In this document: piece after piece, positions 44,793-52,953 of the stretch
Layout of the letters: every line of letters begins with the position of its first letter
Numbering within the stretch: position 1 is the first letter of the stretch
Assembly (NCBI GenBank): GCA_963707015.1
Contig: CAVPOO010000021.1
Span: 326,109-390,108 of the forward strand
Length of the DNA stretch: 64,000 nt
Direction: 5' to 3'
DNA from: CAVPOO01 sp963707015
Lineage (GTDB): Bacteria > Pseudomonadota > Gammaproteobacteria > Thiohalobacterales > Thiohalobacteraceae
Notes under the pieces: model-generated
What the model saw: only the letters and a program-made list of their open reading frames with translations
Told to the model about the DNA's origin: nothing
The model's database searches: none
Position numbers and translations under genes: made by a program

Positions 44793-45665
44793 ATGACCAG
44801 CAAGATGATCCTTACGGCCACCCTGATGGTCAGTACCGCCTTACTCGCGACAGTCGCCACGGCGCGCACCGAGATCCAGAACAAAGGTTCCGATACCCTC
44901 GTCAATGTCGCCCAGGCCTGGGCGGAAGCCTATCAGAAGGTCGATCCGGAGGTTGCCGTGGCGGTATCCGGCGGCGGCTCGGGCACCGGCATCGCGGCCC
45001 TCATCAACGGCACGGTGGACATCGCCAACGCCAGCCGCAAAATGAAAGACAAGGAAATACAACTCGCCGAAAAGCACGGCCAGCACCCGGTAGAACATAT
45101 CGTCGGCTATGACGCCCTCGCCGTCTTCATCAACAGCGCAAACCCGGCCACGACCCTGACCATATCCCAGCTGCGGGAAATCTTCGGCCGCGGCGGCAAG
45201 TCCACCAAATGGACGGACCTGGGCATGGAGGTGCCCGGATGCCAGGGGCAGAAGATCGTGGTGGTAAGCCGGCAAAACAACTCCGGCACCTATGCCTACT
45301 TCAAGGAGGCAGTGCTGGGCGAAGGCGGCAAATACCGCCAGGGCACCCTGGACATGCACGGTTCCAAGGATGTCGTCGATCTGGTGGAAAAGACCCCCTG
45401 CGCTATCGGCTACAGCGGCCTGGCCTATGCGACCGACCACCTCAAGATGGCCTGTATCTCCAAGGCTGACGAGGCCTGCGTGATGCCGTCCGTGGAGACA
45501 GCCTCGGATCGCAGCTATCCGATCGCGCGCCCGCTGTTCATGTATACCAATGGCGAGCCGCAGGGCGAAGTGAAGAAGTATCTCGACTGGGCGCTCAGCG
45601 ATGCCGGCCAGTGCATTCTCAAGGAGAAGGGTTATGCACCGGTCCGCGACGTAAGCTGCAACTGA
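44793..45665 (+). CDS. pstS: Phosphate ABC transporter substrate-binding protein PstS
   Basis: Periplasmic phosphate receptor of 290 residues. The signal peptide (MTSKMILTATLMVSTALLATVATA) is followed by IQNKGSDTLVNV, SGGGSGTGIAALINGTVDIANASR and VSRQNNSGTYAYFKE, the phosphate-coordinating loops. AGGAGAA precedes the ATG. It is the first gene of pstS-phoU-pstC-pstA-pstB1-pstB2, with a Pho box upstream. It is more typical of PstS than the solitary paralogue at 23161. Confidence 0.95.
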   Translation: MTSKMILTATLMVSTALLATVATARTEIQNKGSDTLVNVAQAWAEAYQKVDPEVAVAVSGGGSGTGIAALINGTVDIANASRKMKDKEIQLAEKHGQHPVEHIVGYDALAVFINSANPATTLTISQLREIFGRGGKSTKWTDLGMEVPGCQGQKIVVVSRQNNSGTYAYFKEAVLGEGGKYRQGTLDMHGSKDVVDLVEKTPCAIGYSGLAYATDHLKMACISKADEACVMPSVETASDRSYPIARPLFMYTNGEPQGEVKKYLDWALSDAGQCILKEKGYAPVRDVSCN

Positions 45666-45759
45666 GTCGCGGGCGGTCAGGCCGTATGCCGCGGCGCCGG
45701 GCCGAGACCCTGCGCTCGCGGGTGCAGCCGCGCCCGCCAAGACAAACGGAGCGATTCTG

Positions 45760-46816
45760 ATGAGCCATTACGAGGAACGACTGGAAGAGGATCTGCGCCG
45801 AATCCGCGAGCGCATCGCCGCCATGGCAGGCCGGGTGGCGGGAGCGGTCAAGGATTCCGTGCATGCGCTGCAGACGGGCAACCACAAGCTCGCCGCGGCA
45901 ACCATTCTGGCCGACCACCCGATCAATCGCACCATGCGCGAGATCGACCGCCTCTGTCATGGCTTCATCGCCGTGCATCTGCCCAGCGCCGGCCACCTGC
46001 GCCTGCTGTCGTCGGCGATCCGCGCCAACATCGGCCTCGAACGCATCGGTGACTACGCGGTCACCATCGCGCGCCTCTCGGAACAGTTGTCTGCCCCTCC
46101 GCAGGGCGCAATGGCCCGAGAACTGGAACGCGTAGCCAATGCGGCGCAGCTCATGCTGAGGCAGGCCATCGGCGCCTTCGACAACCTGAATCCGGAAATG
46201 GCCAGGGCCACCATGATCCTGGAACAGGAGATGGAATCCGATCTGGATACCGTCTATTCAGAACTCATGGACAACCCCGACCGCGAGAGTGTCAAGGAGC
46301 TGCTGGCGGTATACGCCGTGCTCACGCATCTGAAACGCGTGGCGGATCAGGCCAAGAACCTGTGCGAGGAGACGGTGTTCGCCGTCACCGGTGAGACCAA
46401 GGCACCCAAGGTCTATAACATCCTGTTCGTGGATGAGGACAACAGTGGCCTGAGCCAGATGGCCGAGGCCGTCGCCCGCAAGACCTTTCCGGGAAGTGGC
46501 AGCTACAGCAGCGGCGGGCCACAAGCCGGCCAGCGCGCTCAACACGCCCATGATGCGCTTCCTGGAGGAACGCGGCTTCGATCTCTCCGCGGCCAGACCG
46601 AAGTCACTCGATCTGACCCACCAGGAACTGGTCGACAAGCATGTCATCGTCAGTCTGCAGGGCCCCGTCAAGAGCTACATCCCGCAGATCCCGTTTCACA
46701 CCACGGCGGTGGAGTGGGAGGTAGGCTCGATACCGGATGCGAGGGAGAATGCCGAAACGACTGAGCGCATCGAGGCGTCTACCGTGAGATCGCCGTCCAG
46801 GTACGCGATCTCATAG
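45760..46816 (+). CDS. phoU: PhoU fused to a low-molecular-weight-phosphatase-like domain (one-base frameshift)
   Basis: Residues 1-220 are PhoU: two three-helix repeats, with IGLERIGDYAVTIA and LTHLKRVADQAKNLCEET. PhoU couples Pst to PhoR and represses the Pho regulon. A second domain of about 130 residues follows (YNILFVDEDNSGLSQMAEAVARKTFP) and resembles low-molecular-weight phosphatases, but the catalytic C-x5-R loop is replaced by DEDNSGLS. Near 46513 the frame shifts by one base: reading on gives a meaningless tail ending at 46764, while the other frame continues the fold (AGHKPASALNTPMMRFLEERGFDLS) to 46816. It is either an assembly error or a broken fusion; the PhoU part is intact. 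Confidence 0.85.
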
Positions 46817-46864
46817 AAACCCTGCGCGGCGAAAACGCACCCTGATCAGGACGATTGAGCCATC

Positions 46865-47779
46865 ATGGATCCCAACACCGTCCGCGACTTCGACCGCCGC
46901 AATCTGGACTGGTATATCGATAAACTGGTCCAGGTCCTGGTGTTTCTCGGCGGCATCTCCGCCATTATCTTCATCATTGGCATCTTCGTCTTCATCACTA
47001 AGGAGGGCATCGGATTCATCCTTCACACCATGGATGTGAAGGAGTTCTTCCTGTCGCCCTACTGGGAACCCAGCGATGAAGATGCCCCCGAGTATGGCAT
47101 CCTGGCCCTGGTGGCAGGCACCGCCAGTGTCACGGGTCTGGCCCTGGTCGTCGCCATACCCTTCTCGCTGGGGGCGGCCATCTTCGTTGGGGAATTCGCC
47201 ACCGGCAAGACCCGCGAGTTCCTGAAGGTACTGGTCGAGCTGCTCGCCGCGATCCCCTCGGTGGTCTGGGGCTTCATCGGACTCACCATCATGAACCCGC
47301 TGATCATTGAGATCTTCAATGTGCCCGTGGGACTGACGGTGCTCAACGCCGGGATTATCCTCGGTCTGATGACCGCGCCCATCATGACATCTATCGCGGA
47401 AGACGCCCTGAAGGCGGTGCCGGACCGTTACCGGGAAGCCGCCGAGGCCATGGGCGCAACCCGCTGGCAGGTGATCTTCAAGGTCGTCCTGCCGGCCGCA
47501 AAGAACGGCCTGCTGGGTGCGGTCCTGCTCGGCGTGGGACGCGGCTTCGGCGAGACCATGGCCGTCCTCATGGCCACGGGCCATGCGGTTAACATCCCCA
47601 CCAGCGTCTTTGATTCGGTTCGGGCGCTCACCGCGACCATCGCCGCGGAGCTCGGTGAGACCGCGGTTGGCTCCGATCACTACCAGGCGCTGTTCACCAT
47701 CGGCATCTTCCTGTTCATTATCACCTTCATCATCAATCTGACCGCCGATCTGGTGGTGCGCGGCGTACGCAAGGGGTAA
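46865..47779 (+). CDS. pstC: Phosphate ABC transporter permease PstC
   Basis: Inner-membrane permease of 304 residues with six helices. The ABC-coupling EAA loop reads YREAAEAMGATRWQVIFKVVLPAA. The N-terminal cytoplasmic segment is short, and a periplasmic loop (FFLSPYWEPSDEDAPEYG) precedes the second helix. It is followed at 5 bp by pstA. The gene order and motif exclude other phosphate-type permeases. Confidence 0.95.
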   Translation: MDPNTVRDFDRRNLDWYIDKLVQVLVFLGGISAIIFIIGIFVFITKEGIGFILHTMDVKEFFLSPYWEPSDEDAPEYGILALVAGTASVTGLALVVAIPFSLGAAIFVGEFATGKTREFLKVLVELLAAIPSVVWGFIGLTIMNPLIIEIFNVPVGLTVLNAGIILGLMTAPIMTSIAEDALKAVPDRYREAAEAMGATRWQVIFKVVLPAAKNGLLGAVLLGVGRGFGETMAVLMATGHAVNIPTSVFDSVRALTATIAAELGETAVGSDHYQALFTIGIFLFIITFIINLTADLVVRGVRKG

Positions 47780-47784
47780 TCAGC

Positions 47785-48654
47785 ATGTTTGCCGAAACGC
47801 AACTGAATGCGCGTAACAAGAAGGTCCAGGGCCTGTTTCGCATGCTGTTCATGCTGATGACCGGCATGCTGATCCTGCCGGTACTCATCATCCTCGGCAC
47901 CCTCATCGTCAAGGGTGGCTCGGCGGTTTCCATCGATTTCCTGTTCACGGCACCCACCAACGGCATGACGGCGGGCGGTATCTTCCCCGCCCTGCTCGGC
48001 ACGGTATGGCTGGTCGCCGTCGCGTTGCTGATCTCGGTGCCCATCGGGATCGCCGCCGCCATCTATCTGAACGAGTATGCAGGGGAGAACTGGTTCACTC
48101 GGGTCATCAACCTGGCCATTATCAACCTCGCCGGTGTCCCTTCCATCGTCCACGCGCTGTTCGGCGTCGGCGCCTTCGTCATCTTTTTCCGTTTTGGGAC
48201 CAGCATCCTGGCCGCCAGCCTGACGCTGGCCATCATGACCCTGCCGGTGGTGATCGTGGCGACCCGCGAATCCCTGCGGGCGGTACCGATGGCCTTTCGC
48301 GAGGCGTGCTGGAATATGGGCGCAACACGCTGGCAGACCATACGCCGAGTGGTGCTGCCCAACGCGGTCAGCGGCATCCTGACCGGTGTCATCCTGGAGG
48401 TGTCGCGTACCACGGGTGAGACCGCACCGATCATGTTCACGGGGGCCGTGTTCTTTACGCCCTTTCTGCCCCAGGGAGTCTTCGACCAGACCATGGCCCT
48501 TTCGCTGCACCTGTTCGTGGTCTCGACACAGGTCCCGGGTGTCCCGGAAAACCTGCCTTACGGCGTGGCCCTGGTGCTGATCGCCATGGTTCTGATCATG
48601 AACAGCGTTTCGATCGCCTTCCGCATGTATCTGCGAGGCAAGAAAAAATGGTAG
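47785..48654 (+). CDS. pstA: Phosphate ABC transporter permease PstA
   Basis: Second permease of the Pst complex, 289 residues, six helices. The EAA loop is FREACWNMGATRWQTIRRVVLPNA. It overlaps pstB1 by 7 bp, which indicates translational coupling. PstC and PstA form the heterodimeric channel; here they are served by two different ATPases. Confidence 0.95.
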   Translation: MFAETQLNARNKKVQGLFRMLFMLMTGMLILPVLIILGTLIVKGGSAVSIDFLFTAPTNGMTAGGIFPALLGTVWLVAVALLISVPIGIAAAIYLNEYAGENWFTRVINLAIINLAGVPSIVHALFGVGAFVIFFRFGTSILAASLTLAIMTLPVVIVATRESLRAVPMAFREACWNMGATRWQTIRRVVLPNAVSGILTGVILEVSRTTGETAPIMFTGAVFFTPFLPQGVFDQTMALSLHLFVVSTQVPGVPENLPYGVALVLIAMVLIMNSVSIAFRMYLRGKKKW

Positions 48655-49472
48655 ACGGTCCGGCACCCGCCGTGGCACTGCAGGGGAGCAGCGAGTATCC
48701 CCGTGCGCCCGGGGATACTCCCCTTACCCTGGAGGTCCGGGACCTCAGCATCCACTATGGCAGCGAGGCCGCGCTCAGCGGTGTCAGCCTGGAGGTGCGC
48801 CAACACGAGATATTCGGGATCATCGGACCCGCGAATGCCGGCAAGACCTCGTTCCTCAAGGCCCTGAACCGGATGGACCTGTTTAATTCGGCGATGCACG
48901 TGACGGGCGATATCCGCTTCAACGGACACGAGGTTCGCCAGCTGAAAAATATCTATGCCCTGCGTTCGCGCATCGGGGTGGTATTTCCCTTGCCGGTCGG
49001 ACTGCCCATGACGGTGTATGAGAACGTCGCGCTCGCCCCGCGCCTGCGGGGCATCCGCAATAAATCCGAGCTGGACATCATCGTTGAACGCTGCCTGGCG
49101 CGCGCCGCACTCTGGGACGAGGTCAAGGACCGGCTGAATTCCCTCGGCAGCCTGCTCTCCGGTGGCCAGCAGCAACGCCTCACCATCGCGCGCGCGCTGT
49201 CACAGGACCCGGAACTGCTGATGCTGGATGAATTCTCGATTGCCGTGGACCCGGTGACGACCATGCGCATCGAGGATGTGCTCAAGGAACTGCGCAAAGA
49301 GATGACCATCCTGCTGGTGACCAATCTGGTCCAGCAGGCGCGGCGGCTCGCGGATCGCACCGCCTTCTTTCTGGACGGGCGTTGCGTGGAAGTGGGCGAG
49401 ACCGAAGATCTGTTTACCGGCACCGTGCAGGACCCGCGCACCCGGGACTACATCGAAGGCAGGTTTGGCTGA
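48648..49472 (+). CDS. pstB: Phosphate ABC transporter ATPase PstB1 (degenerate Q- and H-loops)
   Basis: An ABC ATPase of 274 residues. Walker A is GPANAGKT (60-67), the signature LSGGQ is intact (170-174), and Walker B ends in DE (194-195). The Q-loop glutamine is proline (P114, in VVFPLPVGLP), the switch histidine is asparagine (N226, in LLVTNLV), and the D-loop is SIAVD not SALD. PstB2 downstream has the reverse pattern. An N-terminal extension of about 25 residues is present. It overlaps pstA and its stop overlaps the pstB2 start. Confidence 0.93.
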   Translation: MVDGPAPAVALQGSSEYPRAPGDTPLTLEVRDLSIHYGSEAALSGVSLEVRQHEIFGIIGPANAGKTSFLKALNRMDLFNSAMHVTGDIRFNGHEVRQLKNIYALRSRIGVVFPLPVGLPMTVYENVALAPRLRGIRNKSELDIIVERCLARAALWDEVKDRLNSLGSLLSGGQQQRLTIARALSQDPELLMLDEFSIAVDPVTTMRIEDVLKELRKEMTILLVTNLVQQARRLADRTAFFLDGRCVEVGETEDLFTGTVQDPRTRDYIEGRFG

Positions 49473-50251
49473 TGGGCCAGGAAGCAGAAAAATTCGCCAT
49501 CCGTACCCGGAAACTGAATCTCTGGTACGGCACCTTCCAGGCCCTGTTCGATGTCGACCTGTCGATCAAGGAGGGGATTATAACCTCTCTCATCGGGCCA
49601 TCCGGCTGTGGCAAATCCACGTTTCTGCGCAGTGTCAATCGCATCAACGAACGCCTCGGTTATGCCCGCATCGAGGGCGCCATCGAAGTCCTGAACAAGA
49701 ACATCTATGATCCCGACGTCGAGCTCGTCCAGGTACGCAAGCAGGTCGGCATGGTGTTCCAGCGCCCCAACCCCCTGCCCATCTCGATTCGGGACAATGT
49801 GCTCTTCGGTCACAATCTCCACGCCGAAGGCCGGCGGGTGTCGCGCAGCGACAAGGACCACATCGTCGAAGAGGCGCTGCGCCAGGTACTGCTGTGGGAT
49901 GAAGTCAAAGACCACCTCGACCGAAAGGCCACGGAACTCTCGCTGGAAGAACAACAGAAGCTGTGCATCGCACGCCTGATACCGGTGAAACCGAGCGTTC
50001 TGTTAATGGATGAGCCCTGCTCCGCGCTGGACCCCAAGGGGACCGAGGCCGTGGAAGAATTGATCTGGGAGCTGCGCGGCAAGTACACCATCCTGATTGT
50101 CACCCACAACATGGCTCAGGCACGGCGTGCCAGCGAAGAATGTATCTTCATGCTGATGGGGAAGGTCATCGAACATACCGCCACCGAGGAAATGTTTGTC
50201 ACCCCGGCGAAACGCGAAACCGCAGACTATATCGAGGGCCGCTACGGGTAG
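49472..50251 (+). CDS. pstB: Phosphate ABC transporter ATPase PstB2 (degenerate signature motif)
   Basis: An ABC ATPase of 259 residues, closer than PstB1 to E. coli PstB. Walker A GPSGCGKST (42-50), Q-loop glutamine Q97 (VFQRPNP), Walker B DE (180-181), D-loop SALD and switch histidine H212 (IVTHNM) are all normal. The ABC signature, however, is LSLEE (156-160) in place of LSGGQ. ATG overlaps the pstB1 stop in TGATG. It ends the pst operon; a stem-loop follows. Confidence 0.93.
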   Translation: MGQEAEKFAIRTRKLNLWYGTFQALFDVDLSIKEGIITSLIGPSGCGKSTFLRSVNRINERLGYARIEGAIEVLNKNIYDPDVELVQVRKQVGMVFQRPNPLPISIRDNVLFGHNLHAEGRRVSRSDKDHIVEEALRQVLLWDEVKDHLDRKATELSLEEQQKLCIARLIPVKPSVLLMDEPCSALDPKGTEAVEELIWELRGKYTILIVTHNMAQARRASEECIFMLMGKVIEHTATEEMFVTPAKRETADYIEGRYG

Positions 50252-50280
50252 GATCCTGGCCGAGTCTTTCACCAGGATCC
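50251..50280. terminator. Stem-loop between pstB2 and the SixA-Nudix gene
   Basis: Perfect 9-bp inverted repeat (ggatcctgg / ccaggatcc) with a 12-base loop, starting at the pstB2 stop codon. It lies between convergent genes. No T-tract is present, so terminator function is a guess. Confidence 0.4.
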
Positions 50281-50327
50281 CGGCAGCTGGCGGAGTTCGC
50301 AGCCGTCCCGGGCTGAAAGCAAAGGGC

Positions 50328-51296
50328 TCACGTTGCCTGCAGCAGGGTCACCAGCGTATCCAGCATGGGTTTGAGTTCATCCTGTTTAAGCCGTTTTGCG
50401 GCCTGTTTCGGTGATACCCACTCACGGCCGCGATGGCGTTCCTCCCACTCCTCCTCCGGAAGGACCCGGGTCACCTCCATGGGGTAGACATCCACCGTGC
50501 AGGTGCCGCCCCACTTTTCGTACGTATAGGTTCCGATGCTCGCGTCGGCGACCCTGCCTTCGACGCCGGCCTCTTCGCGAGCCTCCCGGGCGGCCGATTC
50601 CTGCGGGCTCATCCCCGGCTCCTTGATGCCCTTGGGAAAGATCCAGTGCTTTCGCCTGATGGATGAAATGACCAGTATTTCCAGTTTGCCTTCGCGAATC
50701 CGGTAAGGGATAACAGACGACTGGCTGTAGTAGTACGCGGGTCGATCCCGCGGCTCGCTGTGCCCCTGTGCGGGCAAAGAAGAGGTGTCGGGGAGTACGC
50801 CAGGTCGGGTAATGGATTCGAGTCGGGCACAGCCCTGCGGCAGTTTTTTCCAGTCGTCCGGCATCCGCAGCCTGGCAAGGGTCGCTGTCGGCAGCAGCTT
50901 GCCGTCTTCCGGCAGCGGTATCGGTTTGTCCGCCAGGTAGGTGAGCAGATCCTCGAGTCCGGGGTTATGTCCCACCAGCATCACCCGCTTTGCGGTACCG
51001 GGGCAGTCCGCGAGCACCCTCAGCAGTTCCTCGAGTGCTGCGGCGTACACCCGCGGGTCCTTATGAATTTCCTGCCGCCTCACGCCCATGGTCTTGCAGG
51101 CCTTCTGGGCGGTAGCCAGCGCACGTTCAGCCGGTGAGGCGACGACATAATCCGGCATCAATTTCTGCTCGAGCATCCAGATCGCCATACGCTGGGCGCT
51201 GCGTCGGCCCCGCTCAGTCAGGGGACGATGAAAATCATCATCCCCGGTTTCCCAGTCCGATTTTCCATGGCGCAGTATCAGCAGTTCACGAGTCAT
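50328..51296 (-). CDS. SixA phosphohistidine phosphatase-Nudix hydrolase fusion
   Basis: A 322-residue two-domain protein. Residues 1-160 are a SixA-type histidine phosphatase: RHGKSDW with H10, ASPAERALATAQ, and VGHNPGLEDL. Residues 190-322 are a Nudix domain (WIFPKGIKEPGMSPQE, REAREEAGV), in which the first box Glu is Met, as in the Nudix protein at 43111 where it is Leu. Mycobacterial MutT1 fuses the same folds in the opposite order. AAGGA precedes the ATG. Its promoter must lie in or across heptamer array D. Substrate is unknown; a nucleoside or inositol polyphosphate is plausible. Confidence 0.88.
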   Translation of the reverse strand: MTRELLILRHGKSDWETGDDDFHRPLTERGRRSAQRMAIWMLEQKLMPDYVVASPAERALATAQKACKTMGVRRQEIHKDPRVYAAALEELLRVLADCPGTAKRVMLVGHNPGLEDLLTYLADKPIPLPEDGKLLPTATLARLRMPDDWKKLPQGCARLESITRPGVLPDTSSLPAQGHSEPRDRPAYYYSQSSVIPYRIREGKLEILVISSIRRKHWIFPKGIKEPGMSPQESAAREAREEAGVEGRVADASIGTYTYEKWGGTCTVDVYPMEVTRVLPEEEWEERHRGREWVSPKQAAKRLKQDELKPMLDTLVTLLQAT

Positions 51297-51322
51297 AGTT
51301 GATATCCTTACTTTATGAAACC

Positions 51323-51587
<265 letters not shown>

Positions 51588-51647
51588 GCCCCCCTTTCCA
51601 GCAGCCATGATGGTGTCTCACCCATAACAGTCACATCCCCACCCCCT

Positions 51648-52842
51648 ATGCCCGCCATCCGAGTCACCCGCAGCGTAACACTGCCCGATCTGGTACGACT
51701 CAGCCGTTACCAGAGAACCCCCGAACTCGGACCCCGCGTGCTGTTTTTCAGCGGGGGTTCGGCGTTGAATGGTGTGTGCCGTGTCCTCAAGAACTATACC
51801 CATAACTCGCTGCACATGGTCACCCCCTTTGACTCGGGCGGCAGCTCCGCCAGGCTGCGCCAGGCCTTCGCCATGCCGTCGATTGGTGACCTGCGCAGTC
51901 GCATGATGGCACTTGCCGACGAGAACATTACCGGACACCCGGAGGTCTACGAGCTTTTCACCTACCGCTTTTCCCAGGACCGACCGAACAGCGATTTACT
52001 GGTCCAGCTCGACGCAATGATTGGGGGTGATGAGCCATTGGTCGCGGCCATCTCCAATCCCATGCGCCGGCTCATACGCAATCAGCTGGGATACTTTCGT
52101 GACGCAATGCCGGAGGGTTTCGATCTGCGCGGTGCCAGTACCGGCAATCTGATTCTGGCGGGCGGTTACCTGAACAACCACCAGCAGCTGGACCCGATTA
52201 TTTTCCTGTTCTCGAAGCTGGTAAGCGTCCTGGGCACGGTACGCGCCGTGGTCAATGATAATCTGCACCTGGGCGCGACGCTGGAAGACGGGAGCTGCGT
52301 CATCGGTCAGCACCGGCTGACCGGCAAGGAAGTGGCGCCGTTGAGCTCTCCCGTCCGGCAGCTGTTCCTGTCCAGCCATGAGGATAAGTGCGTGCCCGCC
52401 AGATCGGAGATCCGCAGCAAGAACCGGGAACTGATCGAGCAGGCCGAGCTCATCTGTTACCCACCCGGCAGTTTCTATACAAGCCTGGTGGCGAATCTGC
52501 TGCCGACAGGTGTCGGCTCCTCGATCGCCGCCAATGATTGCCCCAAGGTTTACTGTCCGAACCTCGGGCATGACCCGGAACAGATCGGCATGACGTTGGA
52601 CCGCTCGGTACTGACCTTGCTCGACTATTTACGCGCCGATGTGCCGGACGACACCCGCAACGAAGAAGCTCCTGAATTTCATTCTCATCGACAGCCGGCA
52701 TGGCCACTACCCGTCCGCCTTGTCTGCCGGGATCATGCAGGAGCTGGGGATCCAGATCATCGATACCAGACTCGTCAGCAGGGAAAGTGCACCCTATTAC
52801 GACGCGAAACGGCTTGTCTCCACATTGCTTTCCCTGACGTAA
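51648..52842 (+). CDS. CofD-like (UPF0052/2-phospho-L-lactate transferase-related) protein, frameshifted
   Basis: About 397 residues if one base is ignored. The Rossmann-like nucleotide loop is VLFFSGGSALNGVCRVLK near residue 30, followed by TPFDSGGSSARLRQ, the GDLRSRM segment and RGASTGNLILAGGY, all typical of the CofD/YvcK superfamily. At about 52662 the frame shifts by one base; the conserved end (KKLLNFILIDSRHGHYPSAL) continues in the next frame to 52842. Assembly error and true mutation are both possible. The ATG at 51648 is chosen; the frame further upstream is heptamer array. Substrate unknown. Confidence 0.8.
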
Positions 52843-52953
52843 GACATCGGGTGCTGGCCGAAATGTCATTTGGCTCGCATGTCGGGCCGCATTGTGGCGG
52901 CTGGCTGAGACAGGATTAACGCACCCGGGCGATTCAGGGTTAAAGTTAACACC

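Noticed and set aside
47680..48678. 332-residue open frame on minus over pstA
   Set aside because: His/Gln/Arg-rich low-complexity translation antisense to an unmistakable PstA.
50251..50280. Intrinsic terminator of the pst operon
   Set aside because: The stem is perfect but lacks a T-tract, so I list it only as a low-confidence stem-loop.
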